A stretch of DNA of 64,000 bases from Elusimicrobiota bacterium (lineage in GTDB: Bacteria > CG03 > SLGR01 > PWQF01): positions 1 to 64,000 of the forward strand of contig PWOI01000130.1 of assembly GCA_003557485.1 (NCBI GenBank), given 5' to 3'. Below, in pieces: positions 7,905-16,268 of the stretch (the stretch's first letter is position 1; every line of letters begins with the position of its first letter). The notes under the pieces are model-generated. The model made no database searches. It had not been told where the DNA came from and saw nothing but the letters and a program-made list of their open reading frames with translations. The position numbers were made by a program, and so were the translations under genes.

Positions 7905-9419
7905 TCAGTAGCTGAAGCCGCTGTCTCCTATGAATTCTCTAAGTATGGAAGTCTGCGGCACCTCGTCCGGCGCCAGGGGAAGAAAAAACTCCAGGTAGTT
8001 CAGCAGCCGGCACGCCTCATAATACTTGCCGGAACCGTCCGGCTCAATATCCTTGAGGAGTTTTTCTATCATAGGTTTCAGTACAGCCTGCTCATATATT
8101 ATGGAAGAATTGAAAAAAATATTTGCCCGTTCCTGGAAAGGAAAAACATATTTTTCCTCACCGCTTCTTACTTTGGGAAACATCTTAAGCGTATCGCCGG
8201 CCTTATGGCTGCGGAACATGGAATCTCTCACTATTCTTCGCATAAGCCTGGAATCAGAAGTAAATATTCTTGAACTGTGATCTATACATAGCTGTGTCAG
8301 GGCGCTGACAAAAATCCTTACCTGGCCGCTGCATCCAGGACAATCCGTAAGCTGCGTATTAAGCCCGTGTATACCTTCAACAAGAAAAACAGTTTCCGGA
8401 ACTTTCTTGATTAAGCGGCCGGATGTTCTCCGCTGTCCGGTTTTAAAATCAAAATCCGGCAGCTCCACAGCTTCCCCGGCAAGACAGGATTTCATATTAC
8501 AGCGGAAAAGGTCCAAATCCATTGCCCTGATGCTTTCAAAGTCAGGTTCGCCTTCGGGAGTAAGAGGTGTCTTGTCCCGGGGCAGAAAATAATCGTCCAG
8601 GTGGATCATTTCCGGCATAAGCCCGTTGGCCCTAAGCTGTATGGCAAGCCTTTTTACAAATGTTGTTTTTCCCGAAGAAGAAGGCCCGGCTATGAAAACA
8701 AAATTGTTTCCGGGATGTTTTTCCGTTATCCCGTCAGCAATGCGTGCTATCTTTTTTTCATGAAAAGCTTCCTGTATTTTAATGAGCGTCGAGATTTCTC
8801 CGCTATCAATAGCGCTGTTGAGATCAGGCACGTGGTGTATTCCGAGTATGGCATTCCAATTTTTTGTCTCCTCATATACGCTGAAGAGTTTTTCCTGCCT
8901 GTCGGCATTTTTAGGAACAGATGAAATTTTACTTCCCGGATACTGAAGGACAAAACCGTGCCTGTACTGCATAAGCCGGAAGGAAGACAATATACCTGCG
9001 CTGGCTACGCAGTCAAGAAACATAAAATCAAAAAAATCCCTTAGGAAGACAAGACCTATACGGGGTTTTTTAAGCCATCCGGCCGCAGCAACTTTATCGT
9101 ACCTCTCTTCATTTTTGAACATCCCAATGGCTTTTTCCCGAAAGACCTTTGTAACTTTGAATTCAGCATCGCTTTTTACTATCTGGCGCATTCTTTTTTC
9201 AAGGTTTTTTACAATACCTGCAGGAAGGGGAGCGCGGCCGGCAGACTCAAAAAAGTATCCGTGCATAATAGACTGGCCCACCTGAAGTTTTAAGGTTGGA
9301 TAAAGCTCCTTCTGGGCGCATTTCAGAAGAATAACAAGACTGCGACGGTAAATCTCCACACCGTGTTTTGTCCCGTAATCTGCTTCTTTTTTAAAAGCTG
9401 TTTTGAATACCGGTTTCAT
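7905..9419 (-). CDS. uridine kinase-like nucleoside kinase with ThrRS-type N-terminal domain
   Basis: The C-terminal half is a phosphoribulokinase/uridine kinase P-loop domain: Walker A GPSSSGKT at residues 245-252, HLDDYF, then DLDLF and VFLVEGIHGLN. The N-terminal 200 residues contain MHGYFFES near 52, resembling the second additional domain of ThrRS, an arrangement known from a family of about 500-residue nucleoside kinases in many anaerobes (sometimes called Udk-like). It should phosphorylate a nucleoside with a nucleoside triphosphate; the substrate is not certain. No Shine-Dalgarno is seen before the ATG and a weak TAATAT lies 6 bases upstream. It ends 49 bases before the next start and is probably its own transcript. 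Confidence 0.85.
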   Translation of the reverse strand: MKPVFKTAFKKEADYGTKHGVEIYRRSLVILLKCAQKELYPTLKLQVGQSIMHGYFFESAGRAPLPAGIVKNLEKRMRQIVKSDAEFKVTKVFREKAIGMFKNEERYDKVAAAGWLKKPRIGLVFLRDFFDFMFLDCVASAGILSSFRLMQYRHGFVLQYPGSKISSVPKNADRQEKLFSVYEETKNWNAILGIHHVPDLNSAIDSGEISTLIKIQEAFHEKKIARIADGITEKHPGNNFVFIAGPSSSGKTTFVKRLAIQLRANGLMPEMIHLDDYFLPRDKTPLTPEGEPDFESIRAMDLDLFRCNMKSCLAGEAVELPDFDFKTGQRRTSGRLIKKVPETVFLVEGIHGLNTQLTDCPGCSGQVRIFVSALTQLCIDHSSRIFTSDSRLMRRIVRDSMFRSHKAGDTLKMFPKVRSGEEKYVFPFQERANIFFNSSIIYEQAVLKPMIEKLLKDIEPDGSGKYYEACRLLNYLEFFLPLAPDEVPQTSILREFIGDSGFSY

Positions 9420-9492
9420 AATTACATATTACTTATTACAGATTATTGATTTAATTTCAACTTTCAAGGTTGCAGTTTCTCTAAAAGTGTAA

Positions 9493-9521
9493 TTGCTTTT
9501 TGACAATTATTAATATATAAT
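9493..9521 (+). promoter_or_regulatory. probable promoter of the RRM protein gene
   Basis: A perfect TATAAT (9516-9521) has TTGCTT (9493-9498) 17 bases upstream. A better looking TTGACA (9500-9505) is only 10 bases away, too close to act with this -10. The leader would be about 60 bases. Confidence 0.5.
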
Positions 9522-9589
9522 TTCTCCGGATGATGGAACAGGCGGAAAAAACTGCCTGTGTCGTATTTAGTTTAACAGGAGTCATTAGA

Positions 9590-9856
9590 ATGCAAGGAAG
9601 CAAGTTGTATGTCGGAAACCTTAATTTCGACGTAAAGGAAGACCAGCTTAAAGAACTTTTTGCCTCACACGGTGAGATTAAAGACCTTATAATAATCAAG
9701 GACAAGTTCAGCGGCAGGTCAAAAGGTTTCGGGTTTGTTGAGTTTGCAAGTCCCGAGGAAGCAAAGAAAGCCGCTGATGCGCTTAACGACCAGGAGTTCG
9801 AGGGAAGAGGCCTAAGGATAGCCGAAGCCCAACCGAAAAGAGACGACAGAAGATAA
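9590..9856 (+). CDS. single-RRM RNA-binding protein
   Basis: The 88-residue protein is one RNA recognition motif: RNP2 is LYVGNL (residues 6-11) and RNP1 is KGFGFVEF (about 44-51), with a short basic tail PKRDDRR. These small glycine-poor RRM proteins occur in cyanobacteria and several other bacterial phyla and often respond to cold. The start at 9590 follows AACAGGAG at a normal distance; a longer upstream reading exists but it would translate through the promoter. It is monocistronic, between its own promoter and a strong terminator, in keeping with an abundant RNA chaperone. A CspA-type protein at 45823 may share that role. Confidence 0.92.
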   Translation: MQGSKLYVGNLNFDVKEDQLKELFASHGEIKDLIIIKDKFSGRSKGFGFVEFASPEEAKKAADALNDQEFEGRGLRIAEAQPKRDDRR

Positions 9857-9879
9857 GTATAAATACACAAGTACTTAGA

Positions 9880-9917
9880 CGCCGCGCTTTACTAATACTT
9901 TAGCGCGGCGTTTTTTT
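9880..9917 (+). terminator. rho-independent terminator of the RRM gene
   Basis: CGCCGCGCT (9880-9888) pairs perfectly with AGCGCGGCG (9902-9910) across a 13-base loop and is followed by seven T. This is the clearest terminator in the window. Confidence 0.92.
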
Positions 9918-9931
9918 ATATCTTAAATTAT

Positions 9932-9968
9932 TTGACAAATTTTAAAATTTTTAGTAATTAAATATTAC
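9932..9968 (+). promoter_or_regulatory. promoter and inverted repeat upstream of the flavodiiron gene
   Basis: A consensus TTGACA (9932-9937) is followed 17 bases later by the weak TAATTA (9955-9960). The inverted repeat GTAAT-N5-ATTAC (9954-9968) lies over the -10 position and could be an operator. The gene is an oxygen-defence gene, so a redox regulator is plausible but not shown. Confidence 0.4.
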
Positions 9969-10003
9969 CGAAAAGTTAATATATTATTTAAGGAGCAGTT
10001 ATC

Positions 10004-11191
10004 ATGACTAAAAAAATTACCGAAAGCGTACAGTGGGTGGGTAAAACCGACTGGGAACTCAGAAAATTTCATGGAAATGAATATTCAACGCACCGGGGAA
10101 GCACCTATAATTCCTATCTTGTTCGGGATGAAAAAACAGCTCTTATTGATACTGTATGGAAACCCTTTGCCGGTGAATTTGTCAACAATCTCAAAAAAGA
10201 AATAGACCTAAAAGATATAGATTTCGTTGTAGCCAATCACGCGGAAATTGATCACAGCGGCGCGCTTCCGGAACTTATCAGGGAAATACCGGACGTACCT
10301 GTCTACTGCACTAAAAACGGCATTGCTTCCCTGAAGGGGCATTATCATGGAGACTGGAACTTCAATCCCGTAAAAACGGGTGACCGCATCAGCCTAGGAT
10401 CAAAGGAACTCATATTTGTAGAGGCCAAAATGCTCCACTGGCCCGACAGCATGTTCTGCTATCTGACCGAAGAGAATATACTTTTTTCAAACGATGCTTT
10501 CGGTCAGCATTATGCTACCGAAGAACTTTTTAACGACCGGGTAGATAGATGCGAACTTTACCAGGAAGCAGTTAAGTATTATGCAAATATCCTGACTCCT
10601 TTCAGCGCACTGGTTACAAGGAAAATTGACGAGCTTCTGTCTCTGAAGCTTCCCGTAGATATAATATGCCCGAGCCATGGAGTAATATGGAGAGACAATC
10701 CGCTGCAGATAGTAGAGCAGTACAAAAAATGGGCGGACTCATATAAAGAGGACCAGGTATCTATAATTTATGATACTATGTGGAACGCTACCAAAAGAAT
10801 AGCTGAGGCAGTCGCGGCAGGTATAAAAAAAACAAATCCACAGACGCGCATAAAGCTTTTTAAAGTATCAGAATCTGACAGCAATGACGTAATCACCGAG
10901 GTATTCAAATCTAAGGCCGTTATAGCAGGTTCCCCTACCATAAACAGGGGTATACTTACTTCAATGGCTGCGATACTTGAAGAAATAAGGGGCCTGGGTT
11001 TTAAAGGCAAAAAAGCTGCCGCTTTCGGCAGCTACGGCTGGAGCGGGGAATCTCCCGGATTAATTGATTCAAGGCTCAAGGATGCCGGTTTTCAAATGAT
11101 GGGCGAGCCTTTGAAAATCTCCTGGAACCCGGACGAATCACAGCTGCAGGAATCTTTAAAATGGGGAGAAACCCTTAAGATTAAGGATTAA
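10004..11191 (+). CDS. fprA: flavodiiron protein (oxygen or NO reductase)
   Basis: A-type flavodiiron protein of 395 residues. The metallo-beta-lactamase half shows HAEIDHSG (His79, Glu81, Asp83, His84), LHWPDSMF and SNDAFGQH, supplying the diiron ligands. The flavodoxin half shows IIYDTMWNATKRIAEAV (FMN phosphate loop) and GSPTINRG. It reduces O2 to water or NO to N2O with electrons from rubredoxin or a flavoprotein, protecting anaerobes. AAGGAG precedes the ATG. The stop overlaps the stop of the convergent barrel gene by 3 bases. The redox partners in this window could be the rubredoxin-like domains fused at 25978 and 53417. Confidence 0.96.
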   Translation: MTKKITESVQWVGKTDWELRKFHGNEYSTHRGSTYNSYLVRDEKTALIDTVWKPFAGEFVNNLKKEIDLKDIDFVVANHAEIDHSGALPELIREIPDVPVYCTKNGIASLKGHYHGDWNFNPVKTGDRISLGSKELIFVEAKMLHWPDSMFCYLTEENILFSNDAFGQHYATEELFNDRVDRCELYQEAVKYYANILTPFSALVTRKIDELLSLKLPVDIICPSHGVIWRDNPLQIVEQYKKWADSYKEDQVSIIYDTMWNATKRIAEAVAAGIKKTNPQTRIKLFKVSESDSNDVITEVFKSKAVIAGSPTINRGILTSMAAILEEIRGLGFKGKKAAAFGSYGWSGESPGLIDSRLKDAGFQMMGEPLKISWNPDESQLQESLKWGETLKIKD

Positions 11192-12387
11192 TACTCCATC
11201 TGGAATCTGAGGCCCATCGATAACCCGCTGTAATTATAGGGCAGGTAGCTTTCAAATTCCATATTGGATGACTGTGTCTGGTAAGTAAAAAACAGAGAAG
11301 TCGCAGAACTTTCCCCGGTCTGTTTCCTGAATCCCATTGTGTTTACAAACAAGGTCCGGCGCTGGTTTTCATCTTTAATAAATTTTCCGTCACTGTCCCT
11401 GGGTTCCCTGCTTGTATAAAATCTCCAGCTTATCCGCGGAGAAAGAAAGAATGTCCAGTCCCTGCCTATATAGGTTGACATAGGCATAGTAAGAGAGGGT
11501 TCTATGTAATTAAAGAAACCCTCGTGAAAAGACATCGGCGCAGTTGAAGTAAGGAACTCAAAGTGCTGGTAGTTCTGGTTTGAGGACCGGAAAGAGATTT
11601 CAGCCCCGGGTTCTGAAACTATTCTGTCTGTAAGCATCATAGAACGGCTTCCGTAAGCGCTTATTACAATATCCCTCTGGAGCGTATCGGAATAAAAACT
11701 GCCGTCCTTCTGCGCCTTGTCTACCGCAACTTTCTGGCGGGTATAGAATATAGGATTAAGTGAAAGCCCGAATCTTGTTCCTGATATATTTCCCGAATAG
11801 GCCAGCCTTATGCTGTGGTGGTTCTGAGTCCCCTCGGTATCGCTTGCGTCTGCACCGGCCCTGATCTCGGCAAGCAGGTCGCTGTAATTCGGAAAAGTGA
11901 CATAATTATACCCTAAAGTAACTGCGGAACCTATACCCAGCAGTTTTCTCTCCATTGTTGTGCTTCCGCCGTAACGGTTAAAATTGTAAAGGCCGCTATC
12001 CCATGTTTCATTGGTCCCTGCGCGGCGGCGCTCCATCATGACGCTGAATTGAGATTTAAGGACCATATCTCTCATATACCAGTGGTGGCGCCCCACAAAA
12101 ATATGGTTAAGGTACCTTTCGCGAAACTCCCTTCCCTCCTGATGCTTGAGGCCCGGCCCCTGGTAGCTTAGCGAGTAGTAACCGATAACACTGTGATCGT
12201 CAATCGGACGGGCTATTACACCTATCTCGTTGGAAAGATTTGCCAAAAAACCCCAGTCCCCGTCCGGAGAGAGAGAGACTCCCTGCCCCAGCTGGTAGTT
12301 ATAATAAGGTGCTAGCTCCAGGGATGCAGCGGGCAGCGCTAAACATAGGCAGAAAAATAAAATTAATATTACTGTTTTTTTACTCAT
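11188..12387 (-). CDS. outer-membrane beta-barrel-like protein, third gene of the FecR operon
   Basis: The product has a signal peptide (ending PAASLEL) and about 375 mature residues with dense amphipathic strands, many Tyr and Ser, and a C-terminus of GLRFQMEY. This fits a 14- to 18-strand outer-membrane barrel; the family is not recognised. I chose the ATG at 12387, 2 bases after the stop of the preceding gene, because it gives a proper signal peptide beginning MSKKTVIL; an in-frame ATG at 12408 would add seven residues. It converges on the flavodiiron gene with overlapping stops. Together with the two genes upstream it forms a compact envelope operon. Confidence 0.7.
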   Translation of the reverse strand: MSKKTVILILFFCLCLALPAASLELAPYYNYQLGQGVSLSPDGDWGFLANLSNEIGVIARPIDDHSVIGYYSLSYQGPGLKHQEGREFRERYLNHIFVGRHHWYMRDMVLKSQFSVMMERRRAGTNETWDSGLYNFNRYGGSTTMERKLLGIGSAVTLGYNYVTFPNYSDLLAEIRAGADASDTEGTQNHHSIRLAYSGNISGTRFGLSLNPIFYTRQKVAVDKAQKDGSFYSDTLQRDIVISAYGSRSMMLTDRIVSEPGAEISFRSSNQNYQHFEFLTSTAPMSFHEGFFNYIEPSLTMPMSTYIGRDWTFFLSPRISWRFYTSREPRDSDGKFIKDENQRRTLFVNTMGFRKQTGESSATSLFFTYQTQSSNMEFESYLPYNYSGLSMGLRFQMEY

Positions 12388-12389
12388 TT

Positions 12390-13154
12390 TCAGAAGTTCC
12401 ATTTCCATCCTAGGAAGGGATGAACAACCAGAAGCCCTTCCGGATATATGTTGAAGCCCATTTCAAGATGTTTTCTTTTCCAGGCAATACGGGAAAAGAT
12501 TTTGTTGTAATTAAAGCCATACCCCAGGTAGGCTGTTATAGCCCTGTTTTCACCGGTAATATTTGATATGCCGGTAATGAGAATGTTGTCCTTTCTTCTA
12601 ATTACCAGCTCACCAAGCGTTTCGTCATCGGTGATTTTTATTACGTCTGCTTCCGGCAAAACAATATCCAGAGAAACTACCGAATGGTGAAACCCGGCAA
12701 AAAGCGAAGTTTCATCCGAAACAGCTTTTGCAAGGGTCATACCAAAACTGTAGTTTGTCATAGAAGGTTCCGGAGCGTCATCATCCTCATCATCCATAAA
12801 CGAGGGAAGCAGATCCAGCATCAGTATTCTCCCGTAAGCGCCGGTAAAGTCAACCTGCGGGACCCAGGGACTAAGGCCCCCGTCACCCAAAACTCTCACT
12901 TTAGCATTAAGGTTAAGCCAGGTAAGAGGCAATGTAGTAGGAAGGAAATTTGTCCTGAACTCCACTCTTTTATCGGCCCTACACGGGGAATAATCAACAT
13001 TGTCAAGATGGAGATTATAGAAAAAATCATCCGGGTTGCTTATAAACCTAAGAGCCGTAGGGACAACCCAGGAAGGCACATCCGCACAGAGTCGGGCCGA
13101 AGCCGAAAAAACAATACATACAGCAATTAGTTTTTTTACTGTTTTAATCATCAT
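12390..13154 (-). CDS. exported protein of unknown function, second gene of the FecR operon
   Basis: About 254 residues with a signal peptide (ending LCADVPSW) and an aromatic C-terminus (FLGWKWNF). The mature part has several strand-like stretches and an Asp/Glu run (about residue 122) that could be a surface or calcium-binding loop. It is probably an outer-membrane or periplasmic barrel-like protein; I recognise no family. Starts ATG ATG at 13154 lie inside the last codons of the FecR gene, whose stop is at 13144-13146, so translation is coupled. A TTG six bases further upstream is a less likely start. Confidence 0.65.
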   Translation of the reverse strand: MMIKTVKKLIAVCIVFSASARLCADVPSWVVPTALRFISNPDDFFYNLHLDNVDYSPCRADKRVEFRTNFLPTTLPLTWLNLNAKVRVLGDGGLSPWVPQVDFTGAYGRILMLDLLPSFMDDEDDDAPEPSMTNYSFGMTLAKAVSDETSLFAGFHHSVVSLDIVLPEADVIKITDDETLGELVIRRKDNILITGISNITGENRAITAYLGYGFNYNKIFSRIAWKRKHLEMGFNIYPEGLLVVHPFLGWKWNF

Positions 13155-14850
13155 CGTCAATTGAACTCAGATCAACATTCTTTGCAATCTCTTCCAGCAC
13201 ATTAAACATAACGTCAGGAGTCGCAACAATGTCTATATTGTTGGAAAAGAAATCGGTTGCCTTGTTAAAGCCCTCAAGGGCCAGTCGCCTGTTCTTGGGA
13301 TTATCACTGTCTATAGAAATCTCTTCATCAGGAGAAATATCATCACCTCCAAGAATGTAATCCTCAGTAAAACCGTAACGCGGCATAAAAGAGAGCTGGA
13401 AGGCAATTCTTCTCATAGCCTGGAAAGGGTTAATGTCTCCTGTTTCAATATCTTTTACGGAAAAAAGCCTTCCCTCGTTGTTTATCAGCCAGCCTTCCAT
13501 TCCCAGTCGTATTATTTTTTCTTTACCGCCCTGCACAATAGTTAATCCGGGAGAAATCGACCAGAAGGAAATCCTGTCATCTTCAGGATCTCTGAATATG
13601 CCGTCTCCGATTTCTATCGTTTCACCTTCGGGATCCTTTTTAGGTTTCCACTCTCCGTACTTGCGGCTTATAAAGGTTATATCGGGCTCTGCCATATCGT
13701 CTTCCTTATAGTCCCACTCGGATTCCATAACTATGCTGTCTTCGCGGTTTGAAAACCTTATGGTCTGTTTTGTGGGATGGAAATCCTTTTCGTCGCTGTC
13801 GGATATTTTATCAATAAATTTGAACCATCCGGACATTCTCTCGGGAATACGACGATTGAACTCTATTTTAGTTTCAACGTAGTCAAGCCGGCTGCCGGAA
13901 GACTCTACACCGAAATTACCCCGCCTGTACCTATAGTTATCCCTCTTTGTTATATTTATAAAATGAAGGGTATTAGATGCCGGGCGCATAAGGTGCTGCT
14001 CTACCCTGACGAGGTTTCCGTGATAGTCCCTGAGGGTCCTGCCGGTGCTGGTATCGGTTTCCCTTTTCTGTTCTACCGTATCCTGGGCCTGGCGAACATC
14101 AACCCTTATATCGGAAACTGCGGACCTTATCTCACTTCTCAGGTCCTGTTTTACTTCTGCTGCTTCATCAATAGTATCTTCCGGCTCATCAACAGGATCC
14201 TCATATTCATCATCTTCATAATCATTTTCTACCATTGATTCGTCAAGATCACTGTCCCGTAACGTCTCGTCCGGATCGTCAAAATCTTCCGGATAAGAAG
14301 GGGCAACGTTTTTAAGTATCTTAGAAAACTGGCCGGCGCTGATTGATACTTCCTCTCCGGTTTCAAGTCCCAGTGCGGTTACAAGGCCGGAAAAAACCTT
14401 GACAAGGGTCTCGTTAAGCGATTCATCTACAGCAACCGAGAACTCCGTTCCTTTTACAGAAATAACAGACTCGGGAGTAGTTATATTATAGCTTTCGTTA
14501 GAGGTGAGCCTTCTTACCCTGGAAAAAAGTTCGCCGTTAAAAAGTTCTATATTGGTTTCCTCGTCAAGGGCGGCTATTTTCATATGGCTCCCCGGTCCGA
14601 GACGGGTCATATGTCCCTGGCTGAAACTGACCTCCGCCCAGGAATCCGGCTCTGTCCTGACCTTATCACCGGCTGAAAGAGATATCCCTTCTTCGGCTTT
14701 TTCCCATATATCCTGACCGGAAACCCGGTAAACGACCTCCCCCTCAAGAGCGCTTATTTTTGCCGTAAAGGCAAAAGCCCTTCCGGAAAAAACAAGAACT
14801 ATCATCAGGGCAGTTGCTGCGCTGCTTATTAATATTTTTCTTAGCTTCAT
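13144..14850 (-). CDS. FecR-domain exported protein
   Basis: A signal peptide (about residues 1-27) is followed by a FecR/PF04773-type domain at roughly 30-175: GEVVYRVSGQDIWEKAEEG, LSAGDKVRTEPDSWAEVSF, RLGPGSHMKI and ISVKGTEFSV. Next come a very acidic linker (about 185-240), a helical stretch, and a C-terminal 300 residues with no recognised domain that ends in DDDD. Stand-alone FecR proteins of this type are usually surface or periplasmic and are not linked to a sigma factor; none is nearby. It leads an operon with two barrel-like genes and lies downstream of a CRP-type palindrome placed for activation. Confidence 0.8.
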   Translation of the reverse strand: MKLRKILISSAATALMIVLVFSGRAFAFTAKISALEGEVVYRVSGQDIWEKAEEGISLSAGDKVRTEPDSWAEVSFSQGHMTRLGPGSHMKIAALDEETNIELFNGELFSRVRRLTSNESYNITTPESVISVKGTEFSVAVDESLNETLVKVFSGLVTALGLETGEEVSISAGQFSKILKNVAPSYPEDFDDPDETLRDSDLDESMVENDYEDDEYEDPVDEPEDTIDEAAEVKQDLRSEIRSAVSDIRVDVRQAQDTVEQKRETDTSTGRTLRDYHGNLVRVEQHLMRPASNTLHFINITKRDNYRYRRGNFGVESSGSRLDYVETKIEFNRRIPERMSGWFKFIDKISDSDEKDFHPTKQTIRFSNREDSIVMESEWDYKEDDMAEPDITFISRKYGEWKPKKDPEGETIEIGDGIFRDPEDDRISFWSISPGLTIVQGGKEKIIRLGMEGWLINNEGRLFSVKDIETGDINPFQAMRRIAFQLSFMPRYGFTEDYILGGDDISPDEEISIDSDNPKNRRLALEGFNKATDFFSNNIDIVATPDVMFNVLEEIAKNVDLSSIDDDD

Positions 14851-14886
14851 AAATTTTCTCCTCCCCCCTTATACTGCACCTCGTTT

Positions 14887-14928
14887 ATCTTAGAATAAAA
14901 CAGTGATGCAGTCAGTGACTTAAGTCAC
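14887..14928 (-). promoter_or_regulatory. CRP/FNR-family site with downstream -10, FecR operon
   Basis: The 14-base perfect palindrome GTGACTTAAGTCAC (14915-14928) reads TTGTGA-N6-TCACT on the minus strand, nine of ten bases of the CRP consensus TGTGA-N6-TCACA. A TAAGAT -10 (14892-14887) would start transcription near 14880, putting the palindrome centre at -41.5, the class II activator position. No -35 hexamer is needed there. GGGGAGGAG is a strong Shine-Dalgarno before the gene. Confidence 0.65.
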
Positions 14929-14977
14929 AAGTATTTTCATTATATATTATTTTTAAATACCCTTCAATTAAATAATA

Positions 14978-15541
14978 TTAACCTGGAATACGGCTTGCCG
15001 CCTCTTTAAGGCTTTTAACCCTGACAATACCGCCATTCAGCGGGAAACTTTTGTTCCAGGGCTGGTCAACCAGAAAAACAGTTGTTCCGGACCCGGCTAT
15101 TTCACTGGCAAATTCCCACCGGTCTTCTATGAAATAATCAAGATTGATTTTTTTCTTCTCCAAAGGAAGTAGCTTTGACTGCATATCAGTGAATACAACT
15201 TCCTTTGCGGGTATTGAACAGTCACTGATCCATTTACGGGTAGCTGAAACTGCCTTTGGGGGACGGGAAGTTACAATATAAAGGTTGTGCTTTTCTCCTA
15301 TTTTCATAAGACTTTCAAGCGCTCCTTCATAGAAAGGTATATCTTCCCAAATGCAGTCCCCGATCATTTTTTCCATTGCAAGAGAGGCCTGCTGCGGGGT
15401 TACTTCTATGCAGTCCTCAAAAAAATAAGAAGTCACCTGTTCCGGAACGAACGTTTTTCCGCATAACTCTTCCAGGTACCCCAGGTACACACGTACGGTA
15501 TCTACAATGACACCGTCTATATCAACGCCTATGTTCTTCAA
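14978..15541 (-). CDS. HAD-superfamily 5'-nucleotidase-like hydrolase
   Basis: A 187-residue HAD phosphatase of the YqfW / 5'(3')-deoxyribonucleotidase type. Motif I is VDIDGVIVDT at residues 5-14 (nucleophile Asp6 or 7, then Asp+2), motif II is IVTSRPP and motif IV is FIEDRWEFA. These enzymes remove phosphate from small substrates, possibly nucleotides; the substrate is not defined. The start overlaps the end of the preceding SOR-like/PrcB gene by 20 bases, so it is the last gene of the ptsI operon. The following 127 bases hold the FecR operon control region. Confidence 0.8.
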   Translation of the reverse strand: MKNIGVDIDGVIVDTVRVYLGYLEELCGKTFVPEQVTSYFFEDCIEVTPQQASLAMEKMIGDCIWEDIPFYEGALESLMKIGEKHNLYIVTSRPPKAVSATRKWISDCSIPAKEVVFTDMQSKLLPLEKKKINLDYFIEDRWEFASEIAGSGTTVFLVDQPWNKSFPLNGGIVRVKSLKEAASRIPG

Positions 15542-16268
15542 AAACAGTTTCCTTTATATCATGCAATACCGGGAACATTACTATATGAAACGGGCTTGTT
15601 ATCGCCTGGGTAACTATGCTGTCGGGGGACGGCTCTGAAAAACTATATAAAACATGCAAACGGCCGTTTTTTAAATAAATATTATCTATATTTACGGAAT
15701 ATCCTCCCGTAGATTTCTCGCCCATGAACACAGCAGCCAGAATTGTATTCTCAAAATCTATTTCAGGAATATCAGGAACAGGATAGTGGTGACTGTACAT
15801 CATACCCCAAAGATCTTCCAATTCGTTGTGGTTGCTTACTATAATAAAATGTTCTCTGTTGATTCCGCTGTAGGACCCTCTTTCAAAGGTGCTAAATTCA
15901 ATTTCCGTCTTTTTCTCAGGGAGTTCTACCACGATAGCCTCCTCTTTGATACCCCAGATGCTGCACTCGGCCCTTATTCCTATTACCGTCCCCGTTGCCA
16001 TGCCGGGAAAATAAAAAGAAGTTCTCTGTACTTTTTCATCTCCCTGTTTTGAAAACTCCTGCATAGCCCTTGTCTCTCCGGAAAAAGCCGTAATCCACTT
16101 TATATAGTGAGAGCCGGAACGTTCAGTTTCATGAAAGACGGAAACATCCAGAATTCCTCCGTAAATATTATATGAAGCTATTATTTCCTGAGGCGGATGC
16201 GCCGCTGCAAAGGAAAAAGAAAAAAAACAAACTAACGCCGCACTTACGGATAGTTTCAATTTATTCAT
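15522..16268 (-). CDS. exported protein: degenerate superoxide reductase-like domain plus PrcB C-terminal domain
   Basis: A signal peptide (residues 1-23) is followed by two parts. Residues 24-115 resemble the desulfoferrodoxin/superoxide reductase fold: H24, H46 and H54 in HYIKWI, and C102 in ECSIWGIK, match four of the five iron ligands of the enzyme at 25978 (H52, H80, H87, C132), but the fifth, His in CNLHG, is Trp105. Residues about 130-235 look like a PrcB_C domain (ILAAVFMGEKSTGGYSVNI, then TSPFHIVMFP). PrcB domains were described in a Treponema protease complex. The fusion is inferred from alignment by eye. It overlaps both neighbours (8 and 20 bases). Confidence 0.6.
   Translation of the reverse strand: MNKLKLSVSAALVCFFSFSFAAAHPPQEIIASYNIYGGILDVSVFHETERSGSHYIKWITAFSGETRAMQEFSKQGDEKVQRTSFYFPGMATGTVIGIRAECSIWGIKEEAIVVELPEKKTEIEFSTFERGSYSGINREHFIIVSNHNELEDLWGMMYSHHYPVPDIPEIDFENTILAAVFMGEKSTGGYSVNIDNIYLKNGRLHVLYSFSEPSPDSIVTQAITSPFHIVMFPVLHDIKETVFEEHRR

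Noticed and set aside
9500-9505. TTGACA as the -35 of the RRM gene
   Set aside because: Only 10 bases separate it from TATAAT, so it cannot pair with that hexamer; TTGCTT at 17 bases fits.
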